From: an archaeon
Lineage (GTDB): Archaea > Nanobdellota > Nanobdellia > Woesearchaeales > JAHJEM01
Assembly: GCA_020057445.1 (NCBI GenBank)
Contig: JAGVFV010000110.1
Span: 1 to 18,174, forward strand
Direction: 5' to 3'
DNA: 18,174 nt
This document shows positions 8,123 through 14,965 of this stretch, piece after piece. Within the stretch, counting starts at the first letter, position 1, and each line of letters starts with the position of its first letter. A program made the translations under genes and the position numbers. Below the pieces are notes generated by a model. The model searched no databases. It saw nothing but the letters and a program-made list of their open reading frames with translations, and was not told the DNA's origin.

Positions 8123-8932
8123 ATGGGATTCATCGAACAACTGGCAACACAGTTCCCTGACCTGAAAAAGAAATTGCGCATGGCGCACGTCGATAAGAAG
8201 CCAGAGGATTACGTACGGGAAAAATTCCAGGGGGCGCTAGTCCTCTCCATAGGCATGGGCATCTTCTTCTTCCTTGTCCTCTCCAAGATGAAAGTGTCCA
8301 TCCTCATGATACTCTTCCTCGTCCTTGTCTTCTTCTTCATCATGTTCTCTGTCTTCATCAGGCACGTGGACGCCATGATCAGAAGGAGGGAGAAAGACAT
8401 TGACCGAGAAGTCCTCTTCGCAGGCCGCTTCCTCCTGATCAAGCTCAACACAGGCCAACCATTGATCAACGCGATCGTCGAAGCGAGCAAGAGCTACGGA
8501 GTCGCCAACAAGTACTTCAAGGAGATAGTCAGGGAGATCGAACTCGGGACGCCGCTAGAGACTGCGCTAGAGGTTGAATCATACTATACGCCATCGCAAA
8601 AATTCCGAAAGATCCTCTTCCAGATCACAAACGCCCTCAAGATAGGAATTGACGTCAGCCAATTCCTCTCCAGCATCCTTGACGAGATCGCAGAAGAGCA
8701 GCTCATAGAGATCCAGCGCTACGGAAAAAAACTAAACTCCCTCACCCTCTTCTATATGCTCATGGCGATAGTCATCCCGTCCCTTGGCATCACCATCTTC
8801 ATCGTGATCGCAAGCCTCATCAACCTCAACCTCGACCTCATGCACTTCTTCGTCGTCATCTTCATCATGGTCATCGTGCAATTCATCTTCCTCTCCCTCT
8901 TCAAGAGCATCAGGCCGGACGTGAACATATGA
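8123..8932 (+). CDS. type II secretion system F domain membrane protein (TadB/TadC-like, first of two)
   Basis: 269 residues. The inner-membrane platform protein of the pilus machine, expected to couple the ATPase to pilin extraction. Hydrophobic segments near 37-53, 59-79, 207-232 and 240-260 flank one cytosolic T2SF helical domain (~95-195). That domain contains the family-typical stretch GRFLLIKLNTGQPLINAIVE and, later, LFQITNALKIGIDVSQFL. Only one T2SF domain is present, whereas archaellum ArlJ proteins usually have two in one chain; the second domain is in the next gene. A Shine-Dalgarno site AGAGGTGG precedes ATG 8123. The stop overlaps the next start by four bases (ATGA), giving tight coupling. 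Confidence 0.88.
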   Translation: MGFIEQLATQFPDLKKKLRMAHVDKKPEDYVREKFQGALVLSIGMGIFFFLVLSKMKVSILMILFLVLVFFFIMFSVFIRHVDAMIRRREKDIDREVLFAGRFLLIKLNTGQPLINAIVEASKSYGVANKYFKEIVREIELGTPLETALEVESYYTPSQKFRKILFQITNALKIGIDVSQFLSSILDEIAEEQLIEIQRYGKKLNSLTLFYMLMAIVIPSLGITIFIVIASLINLNLDLMHFFVVIFIMVIVQFIFLSLFKSIRPDVNI

Positions 8933-9969
8933 GCGTCGGACAGAACGCCAATGACTTCCTGGAAAAGATCGGACAGGCATTCCTCTTCAAGCGCTTCCGG
9001 CCAAGCATCCGCGCCTATGTCATGAAAGCAGGATTTGACGAAGTCCCTTACAAAGGATTTGGCATCCTCTTCTTCCTTGCCGCATTCATGACAATCCCCC
9101 TCTTCCTCGTCATCGTCTACAACCCTATCAAAGACCTCAATCCCGTAATCGTCGGCACGCTCTCCTTCCTCTTCTGGGTACTCATCCAGCTCCTCGTCAC
9201 CTTCATGATGATCGCGATCGCCTACTTCTATTACAACATCAAGATATACAAGAGGACGCAAGAGCTCGAAGACCGGCTTCCTGACTATCTGACACTCGTC
9301 TCCACCAACCTCAAAGGAGGGCTATCGTTCGAAAAAAGCATCTGGGCAGCGATCAAGCCTGAATTTGGCATCCTTGCAAAAGAGATCACCATCGTCTCAA
9401 AAAAAGTCGTCACCGGAAACGACGTCGCAGAAGCGCTCGTCGAATTCTCCAACAAGTACGACTCACCAATACTCAAGCGCTCCATGAACCTCCTCGTCGG
9501 AGAGCTTGAAAGCGGAGGAAAGATCACAGAGATCGTCGACAAGATTATCGACAACCTCCGAAAGACACGCGCACTCAAGGCAGAGATGGCAGCAGCGACA
9601 GTCTCCTACATGATATTCATAGGAGTCATCGTCACCATCATCGCCCCAGGGCTCTTCGCCCTCTCAGCACAGCTCCTGAAGATCATCATCGGATTCACCT
9701 CAACCCTCGCCGGAAGCGCAAGCACGGCATCACCGCTACCCATCCACTTCAGCGAAGTCAGCATCAAACCGGAGAACTTTCGGCTCTTCTCCATGATGGC
9801 CATAGGAACTATCGCCGTCTTCTCGAGCATGATCATCAGCATCATCGAAAAGGGCAGCATACGAGGAGGCCTCAAATACATCCCCGCATTTCTCTTCGGA
9901 GCACTCATCATGTACCTGGTGATAGCGGCAATACTCAGCTCAGCATTCAGCGGCATAATGACAACCTAA
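8929..9969 (+). CDS. type II secretion system F domain membrane protein (TadC/TadB-like, second of two)
   Basis: 346 residues, starting in the ATGA overlap with the preceding T2SF gene. Membrane segments near 43-64, 75-102, 222-250, 286-306 and 317-338. The single T2SF domain (~108-215) has the hallmark ELEDRLPDYLTLVSTNLKGG followed by LSFEKSIWAA and later VGELESGGKITEIVDKI. Together with its neighbour it makes a two-protein membrane platform like bacterial TadB/TadC rather than one double-domain chain. Its partner ATPase is at 6531 and its likely substrates are the pilins at 10388 and 10931. Confidence 0.88.
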   Translation: MSVGQNANDFLEKIGQAFLFKRFRPSIRAYVMKAGFDEVPYKGFGILFFLAAFMTIPLFLVIVYNPIKDLNPVIVGTLSFLFWVLIQLLVTFMMIAIAYFYYNIKIYKRTQELEDRLPDYLTLVSTNLKGGLSFEKSIWAAIKPEFGILAKEITIVSKKVVTGNDVAEALVEFSNKYDSPILKRSMNLLVGELESGGKITEIVDKIIDNLRKTRALKAEMAAATVSYMIFIGVIVTIIAPGLFALSAQLLKIIIGFTSTLAGSASTASPLPIHFSEVSIKPENFRLFSMMAIGTIAVFSSMIISIIEKGSIRGGLKYIPAFLFGALIMYLVIAAILSSAFSGIMTT

Positions 9970-10021
9970 ACTGCTGACAGAGCGCTACTTACAGAAACTG
10001 CTAGCAGAGCGCTGCTTACGG
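9968..10021 (+). repeat. 27-base tandem repeat after the second T2SF gene
   Basis: Units 9968-9994 and 9995-10021 differ at four of 27 bases. Each starts AAACTGCT and contains AGAGCGCT followed by CTTAC. The first unit begins within the TAA stop codon. The leading 13 bases of unit 1 also occur at 7994-8006, after the ATPase gene. Confidence 0.6.
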
Positions 10022-10051
10022 TGACCAGGCAAAGGATGAAAAAACCGCTTC

Positions 10052-10067
10052 TTGTCCAAAAGGACAA
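10052..10067 (+). other. small hairpin in the spacer before the 10138 gene
   Basis: TTGTCC, AAAA, GGACAA: a 6-bp perfect stem with a 4-nt loop. It could be a transcript-end or processing hairpin; there is no T-run after it. Confidence 0.35.
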
Positions 10068-10105
10068 TCCACCACTGAACCCAGATCGCTGACAGCTGCG
10101 TAACA

Positions 10106-10113
10106 TTTATATA
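10106..10113 (+). promoter_or_regulatory. TATA box for the 10138 pilin operon
   Basis: TTTATATA, first T 32 bases before ATG 10138, so the mRNA should begin within a few bases of the start codon. It makes the pilins a transcription unit separate from the assembly machinery. Confidence 0.65.
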
Positions 10114-10137
10114 GGACAATACTGAAGGAATGGACAC

Positions 10138-10377
10138 ATGGGTGCCAAGCTCTCACATAAGGAACACAAGCTCATCCTTCTTATCATCGTACTCGTCTCC
10201 CTTGTCATAGGATTCATCCTCGGAAAGAGCATCAGCGGCAAATACCAGGGAAACGACGTCATGCTCATCCTCATCTTCGGGCTGCTCTTCATGATCGCAG
10301 TCCTCATCATCATACTCCTCTCCATCCTCGTCAGGATGGAAGAAGACTTTTACTGGCATATCAAGAAAAGAATCTAG
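10138..10377 (+). CDS. small two-helix membrane protein of the pilin operon
   Basis: 79 residues. A basic, His- and Lys-rich N-terminus (KLSHKEHK) is followed by two hydrophobic helices (about 12-30 and 41-64), then a charged tail MEEDFYWHIKKRI. The positive residues at both ends suggest both termini are cytoplasmic. No family is recognised. The strong TATA box and its place ten bases before the first pilin imply co-expression with the pilins. An accessory role in pilin handling or in the membrane platform is possible but is only inferred from position. Confidence 0.7.
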   Translation: MGAKLSHKEHKLILLIIVLVSLVIGFILGKSISGKYQGNDVMLILIFGLLFMIAVLIIILLSILVRMEEDFYWHIKKRI

Positions 10378-10382
10378 AGGTG
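10376..10382 (+). promoter_or_regulatory. Shine-Dalgarno site for the first pilin
   Basis: AGAGGTG overlaps the stop codon of the 10138 gene and lies five bases before ATG 10388, supporting this start. Confidence 0.6.
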
Positions 10383-10387
10383 CATCA

Positions 10388-10930
10388 ATGAAGAAGACAA
10401 AAAAGGGCCAAGCGGCACTTGAATTTTTAACAACCTACGGATGGGCATTCCTCATCGTCCTCGTCATGATAGGCGCGCTCGCGTACTTTGGCGTGCTCGA
10501 CCCGTCAAGACTATTACCTGACAAGTGCGTGTTCGGGGCAGGGATCGGTTGCCAAGATTTTGTTGCGCAAGATACGGGAAACCAGATCAGAGCTCAGCTC
10601 ATCAACGGATTTGGATATACCATCAATGTCAATGATGTTAAGATTGATGTCAGCGGGGTGAACTCCCCGGGAACTTTCCAATGCTGTGATGCTATTGCAG
10701 CAACTCAAGCAGGTTGTACCGCCGGAGCGGACAACAATAATTGCAGTTTAACAGCAGGAGGAGTAGCATTCGACTGGAAAGCGGATGAGATGAAAGAGAT
10801 GGTTATCGCATTCACTGGAGACCTTAAATCATCAGATCGGCCACGCGTCGCTGTGAACATGAATTACACCAAAGGAGGGAGTGTTTATCTTAAAACCATA
10901 AGTGGGGTTATCCAAGCCAAACCAAACTAA
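10388..10930 (+). CDS. type IV pilin (class III signal peptide), first copy
   Basis: 180 residues. The N-terminus MKKTKKG then QAALEFLTTYGWAFLIVLVM is a textbook archaeal prepilin. Cleavage by an EppA/PibD-type peptidase is expected after Gly7, leaving Q at +1 and the conserved Glu at +5, followed by the polymerisation helix. The exported part (~35-180) is beta-rich with six Cys, allowing disulfides, and has NCS and NYT sequons. The second pilin shares the QxxxEFLTTYGW core. From about 10540 the coding sequence is visibly richer in A/T-ending codons than the rest of the locus, suggesting a divergent or exchanged head domain. It is probably the major fibre subunit or one of two. Confidence 0.9.
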   Translation: MKKTKKGQAALEFLTTYGWAFLIVLVMIGALAYFGVLDPSRLLPDKCVFGAGIGCQDFVAQDTGNQIRAQLINGFGYTINVNDVKIDVSGVNSPGTFQCCDAIAATQAGCTAGADNNNCSLTAGGVAFDWKADEMKEMVIAFTGDLKSSDRPRVAVNMNYTKGGSVYLKTISGVIQAKPN

Positions 10931-11419
10931 ATGAAACGCGGCCAGTCTGCCTTTGAATTCCTGACGACGTATGGATGGATGATCCTTGTCGTCATGGTCT
11001 GTATCGGAGTTCTCTTCCAGTTCGGCATCATCAACCCGAAGGCATGGAAGAGCGACAGCTGCTGGTTCGATTCCGGAATAACCTGCCTCGAATATGGTGC
11101 TACAGCACCAAACACGGCCACCCTCGTCATCGCGAATGACTTCAGGGAAGATATCACTGTGACAGATGTCAAGTACACCTATTCCTGGAAAGGGGGAAGC
11201 TGCACCCCTCCGGATAAGGTGTGCATCATGTCTGGTAATCTCTGCGGGGTCGGCACGACACCGATAACTCCAGGATCAAAGAGAAAAATCACCATGGCAT
11301 GCGGACCTCCAAATCCTGCAAAAAAATTTGACGTCAATGTCCAGATCACATACAGGAAGACGGACTTTGGCAAATACGATAAGATAGTGGAAGGCAAGGC
11401 AGAACTCACCATGCGCTAG
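10931..11419 (+). CDS. type IV pilin (class III signal peptide), second copy
   Basis: 162 residues; its ATG directly follows the TAA of the first pilin. MKRG then QSAFEFLTTYGWMILVVMVC gives the canonical prepilin site after Gly4, with Glu at +5 and a single hydrophobic helix. The head domain (~33-162) has seven Cys and differs entirely from that of the first pilin outside the N-terminal helix. The stop codon TAG (11417-11419) lies inside the 10-bp direct repeat flanking the MITE-like element, so the gene end was reconstituted intact after insertion. Paired pilins with different heads could form one heteropolymer or alternate fibres. Confidence 0.9.
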   Translation: MKRGQSAFEFLTTYGWMILVVMVCIGVLFQFGIINPKAWKSDSCWFDSGITCLEYGATAPNTATLVIANDFREDITVTDVKYTYSWKGGSCTPPDKVCIMSGNLCGVGTTPITPGSKRKITMACGPPNPAKKFDVNVQITYRKTDFGKYDKIVEGKAELTMR

Positions 11420-11648
11420 TTCGGGCGCATCCCAAATCTCGCTAACACTTCGGGACATTGCCAAGCATTCGCTCTTCTGTTTCTATTTCATTTGCGACAT
11501 TCCCCGTAGGTCATTGCAACGAAGTTGCTATGACGCTGAGAAACTTCGTTTCCCAGCGGGGCAAGTCCCCCTTGGCGCAAAGAGTGTTTACGCAAAGGCG
11601 AATGCAAGTAGGGCAATGTCCTCCATTTGGGATGCGCCCGCTAGTTCG
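11414..11648. mobile_element. MITE-like element with terminal inverted repeats and 10-bp target duplication
   Basis: CGCTAGTTCG occurs at 11414-11423 and again at 11639-11648. Immediately inside are perfect 14-bp inverted repeats, GGCGCATCCCAAAT (11424-11437) and its complement (11625-11638). Further nested pairs follow: 11453-11462 with 11612-11621, 11465-11472 with 11598-11605, 11491-11496 with 11576-11581, 11502-11506 with 11557-11561, and 11518-11526 with 11542-11550. The 215-bp interior has no convincing gene. This is the structure of a non-autonomous transposable element that folds into one long hairpin. Confidence 0.8.
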
Positions 11649-11653
11649 ATAAG

Positions 11654-11660
11654 TTTATAA
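11654..11660 (+). promoter_or_regulatory. TATA box for alaS
   Basis: TTTATAA, first T 30 bases before ATG 11684. It lies just downstream of the element's flanking repeat, so the insertion left the alaS core promoter intact. Confidence 0.6.
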
Positions 11661-11683
11661 GAAAAAGAATACCTTTATCTCGC

Positions 11684-14218
11684 ATGACTGACAAGGAACT
11701 CAAAAGCGAGTTCAAGAAAAGGCTGGATACAGAATACACACGCTTCTTCCCAGTAGAAAAACTAAAAGAGCTAGGCTACACCAGGCATTCCTGCAACAAC
11801 TGCCACAAGCACTTCTGGAGCATCGAAGAGCGCACCGTCTGCGGAGAGCCTGCCTGCGAAGGAGGCTACAGCTTCATCGGGCATAAGAAAGAAGACGTCG
11901 ACTTCCTCGAAGTCTGGAGACGATTCTCACACCAATTCGAGGCCCTCGGATACACTCCCATAAAAAGATACCCTTCAGTCGCACGGTGGAACCCCACCAT
12001 GGACTTCACCATAGCGTCCATCGCAGACTTCCAGCCCTACGTCGTCAGCGGCGAGGTAGAGCCTCCTGCAAAGAAGCTCATCGTACCCCAGACCTGCATC
12101 AGGTTCAACGACATCGACAACGTCGGCATCACCGGACGGCACATGACTGAATTCACCATGATCGGTCAGCACGCATTCCTGAAAAAAGAGGAATTCGACC
12201 AGGCAGAGCTCTTCCACGACTATTTCACCTGGTACACCAAAGGAATGAGGCTAAAAACCTCAGAATTCGTCATCCACGAAGACGCCTGGGCAGGAGGAGG
12301 GAACTTCGGGCCGTGCCTTGAATTCTTCTCCAAAGGCCTCGAGATAGGAAACCAGGTCTACATGCTCTTCGAAGCGACACCAAGCGGGCCAAAAGAGCTC
12401 AGGCAGAAGGTGCTCGACATGGGAATGGGACAGGAACGGCCGAGCTGGTACCTGTCCGGAAGCCCGACAGCGTACGACGTCAACTTCCCGAATGTCTGCA
12501 AGTTCCTCTTCTCCACCTGCATGATAAAGCAAGACAAGAAGATGATGGAACGGTTCATTCCCCTCTCAGGCACGCTCAACATAGACGAAGTGGACAACAT
12601 CGAGGAGCAATGGAAGGAGATCGCGAAAAGGATCGACTACGACGTCGAGACACTCAAGGCAACTGTCCTTCCCTCAGCGGCACTGTATTCCATCGGAGAC
12701 CATACGAGAACCCTCCTTTACACCATCGCAGACGGGGCGCTACCCGGGAACGTCGGCGGAGGATACAACCTTCGCGTCCTCTACAGGCGCATGATGTCCT
12801 TCATCGAAAAATACGGATGGGACATCGACCTTGACAAGATCATAGACCTGCACGCACGATACCTCAAGCCGCAATATCCTGAACTTCAGGAGAAAGCAGA
12901 ACTCGTCAAGAAGATACTCGAAGTGGAAAAGAGAAAATACCTGCAGAACAAGGTCAGGGGTGCGCAAGCGATCTCCCACCTTATCGGGCAGAAGACAGAA
13001 GCCGAGATCCAAGAGAAGCTCCCCGAGCTCTACGACTCCCAAGGGATCCTGCCTGAAGACATCGCACATGAGGCAAAGAAAAGGGGAAAGATCATCCGCA
13101 TCCCGGAAAACTTCTACGCCAAGGTCACAGAACGGCACGAGAATGCAGACAAGGGCAAGACCCAGACGAAACGGGAAGAGAAGCTGCCGCTTGATGATAT
13201 CCCTGAGACCATCCCCTTATACTTCGAGCAATGGAACCTTGTCGACTTTTCCGCATTCGTCGTTTCGGTCATCGACAACACCTTCATCGTTCTCGACGAA
13301 ACAGCGTTCTACCCCACCTCAGGAGGGCAGATGCACGACATCGGCACCATCAACAGCATACCCGTCCTTGACGTCTTCAAGCAAGGGAAGCACATCATCC
13401 ACGTCATCGACCCCACGCACCAGAAGATCAAGAAAGGGGACAAGGTCTCCTGCTCCATCGACTTCGAGAGGAGGATGCAGCTTGCCCAGCACCACACAGG
13501 GGCGCACATCCTCAACGGCGCCGCAAGACGCATCCTTGGCGAGCACATCTGGCAGGCAGGCGCCGCAAAGACGCCAGAGAAGGCACGGCTCGACATCACG
13601 CACTACGACAACCTGACCGACGAGGAAGTGACCAAGATAGAGGAACTTGCGAACAAGGTCATCCACGAGAACAGACCAATCCTGAAGACACTCATGGACA
13701 GGAACATCGCAGAACGCGAGTTCGGCTTCACCATATACCAGGGAGGGGCAGTCCCTGGAAAGAGGCTTCGCATCATCAATATCTTGGACTTTGACGTGGA
13801 AGCCTGCGGAGGCACGCACCTCGACGTGACCGGAGACGTCTACAAGATCAAGATCATCCGCACGACGAAGATACAGGACGGCGTCATCAGGATCGAGTTC
13901 GTCGCAGGAAAAGCCGCAAATGCCCATGCGGACGAGACGGCATCCGCCGCGACAGAAGTCGCCCGCATCCTCTCCTGCGACATCCCGCAGATCCCGGAAC
14001 GGTGCAAGGAACTCTTCGACAAGTGGAAGCGCGCAGGAAAAGCGGCGAAAAAAGGAGAGGCGCTCCCTCCAAGCCTCTTTGTGCTCACGTCCACAGAGAC
14101 GACAGACGGGGATGCGCTAGAAGAGGCTTCAAAGATCCTCAAGACACAGAAAGAGCACCTTGCAAAAACCGTCAAACGATTCAAGACTGAACTAGAGAAG
14201 ATGAAGCATGTCAACTAA
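11684..14218 (+). CDS. alaS: alanyl-tRNA synthetase, archaeal type
   Basis: 844 residues. Charges tRNA(Ala) with alanine in the cytosol and hydrolyses mis-acylated products. The N-terminal archaeal-type zinc site has Cys37, Cys40, Cys53 and Cys58. The class II core includes RFNDIDNVGITGRHMTEFTM and the motif 3 region GGGYNLRVLYRR. The editing domain has HxxxH (HTGAH, 604-608) and CxxxH (CGGTH, 708-712), all metal ligands intact. The protein stops after a helical segment (KTVKRFKTELEKM), about 50-70 residues short of typical archaeal AlaRS (about 890-915), so the C-terminal C-Ala/DHHA1 domain appears missing. No remnant is seen downstream; the next gene overlaps by 11 bases. ATG 11684 is supported by the TATA spacing. 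Confidence 0.96.
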   Translation: MTDKELKSEFKKRLDTEYTRFFPVEKLKELGYTRHSCNNCHKHFWSIEERTVCGEPACEGGYSFIGHKKEDVDFLEVWRRFSHQFEALGYTPIKRYPSVARWNPTMDFTIASIADFQPYVVSGEVEPPAKKLIVPQTCIRFNDIDNVGITGRHMTEFTMIGQHAFLKKEEFDQAELFHDYFTWYTKGMRLKTSEFVIHEDAWAGGGNFGPCLEFFSKGLEIGNQVYMLFEATPSGPKELRQKVLDMGMGQERPSWYLSGSPTAYDVNFPNVCKFLFSTCMIKQDKKMMERFIPLSGTLNIDEVDNIEEQWKEIAKRIDYDVETLKATVLPSAALYSIGDHTRTLLYTIADGALPGNVGGGYNLRVLYRRMMSFIEKYGWDIDLDKIIDLHARYLKPQYPELQEKAELVKKILEVEKRKYLQNKVRGAQAISHLIGQKTEAEIQEKLPELYDSQGILPEDIAHEAKKRGKIIRIPENFYAKVTERHENADKGKTQTKREEKLPLDDIPETIPLYFEQWNLVDFSAFVVSVIDNTFIVLDETAFYPTSGGQMHDIGTINSIPVLDVFKQGKHIIHVIDPTHQKIKKGDKVSCSIDFERRMQLAQHHTGAHILNGAARRILGEHIWQAGAAKTPEKARLDITHYDNLTDEEVTKIEELANKVIHENRPILKTLMDRNIAEREFGFTIYQGGAVPGKRLRIINILDFDVEACGGTHLDVTGDVYKIKIIRTTKIQDGVIRIEFVAGKAANAHADETASAATEVARILSCDIPQIPERCKELFDKWKRAGKAAKKGEALPPSLFVLTSTETTDGDALEEASKILKTQKEHLAKTVKRFKTELEKMKHVN

Positions 14219-14837
14219 CCGCGGTCAACGGACTGCCGACAGAAATCAGGATACTGAGCATTATTACAGCAAAGAGCAGACGTCTGCATTCCGTCCGCAG
14301 CAGATCACGGTGCATCTCAATGAAGACACCTTTTCCATCAGCACGGCAAGCGGGCTCTTCTCCAAGAACGAGATCGACTTCGGGACACGCCTCCTCATCG
14401 AGAACGTGGAACCGAAAGGGAGCGTCCTTGACCTTGGCTGCGGCTACGGCATCATCGGCATCGCATTCCTCCGCAGGCACAAAGACATCACCGTCGTCAT
14501 GAGCGATGTCAACTCGCGGGCGGTCGACATCACGAAAGAGAATCTCGCAGCCCTCCATCTCATCGCAGAGGTGCGCCAATCAGACCTCTTCGAGAACATC
14601 GATGACATGTTCGACACGATCGTGACAAACCCGCCCTACGCGGCAGGGCGCGCCGTCTGCTATGCCATGATCGAAGGAAGCCGCGCGCATCTCAAGAAGG
14701 GAGGGAAGTTATACGTTGTCGCACGGCACGCGAAAGGCGGAAAGATGCTCGAGAAGAAGATCAAAGAGGTATTCGGCAATGTCAAGACGGTGAAGAAGAG
14801 AGGCGGGTTTAGGGTGTATGCAGGAGAGAGAAGATAG
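14208..14837 (+). CDS. class I SAM-dependent methyltransferase (small-domain family, MJ0882/RsmC-like)
   Basis: 209 residues, starting within the end of alaS (11-base overlap). Motif I is VLDLGCGYG (73-81), the acidic end of beta-2 is Asp100, and the catalytic NPPY is at 141-144, typical of N-methyltransferases acting on nucleic-acid bases. The N-terminal TASGLFSKNEIDFGTRLLIE and C-terminal KKRGGFRVYAG match my memory of the Methanocaldococcus MJ0882 group, related to the 16S rRNA guanine-N2 methyltransferase RsmC. An RNA substrate is likely; the exact base is not deducible. Co-transcription with alaS fits a translation-related role. Confidence 0.88.
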   Translation: MSTNRGQRTADRNQDTEHYYSKEQTSAFRPQQITVHLNEDTFSISTASGLFSKNEIDFGTRLLIENVEPKGSVLDLGCGYGIIGIAFLRRHKDITVVMSDVNSRAVDITKENLAALHLIAEVRQSDLFENIDDMFDTIVTNPPYAAGRAVCYAMIEGSRAHLKKGGKLYVVARHAKGGKMLEKKIKEVFGNVKTVKKRGGFRVYAGERR

Positions 14838-14873
14838 TAACGAACCCGCCATAACCGACTCAATATGAACAAA

Positions 14874-14897
14874 TCGAAAAATCAATTTTTTTGTCGA
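14874..14897. terminator. AT-rich hairpin with T7 run between convergent genes
   Basis: TCGAAAAA pairs imperfectly with TTTTTGTCGA around a short loop. T7 at 14886-14892 ends the + strand operon, and the A-run at 14877-14881 gives T5 on the - strand for the RHS gene. It would act in both directions. Confidence 0.5.
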
Positions 14898-14965
14898 GAG
14901 CAGGGTATGATGAAATGATTGGATGAGCATGATTATTCTCTGACATGTATGCCTTTTAGGATTGA

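Noticed and set aside
9968..10021. CRISPR array
   Set aside because: Only two directly adjoining units with no spacers and no cas genes.
11414..11648. tRNA or small RNA gene
   Set aside because: GTTCGA-like text occurs at the end, but no cloverleaf with a 7-bp acceptor and anticodon arm could be drawn; terminal inverted repeats with flanking duplication explain the region better.
13319..13927. 202-residue open frame on the - strand inside alaS
   Set aside because: Antisense shadow of the editing domain; no start signal and skewed composition.
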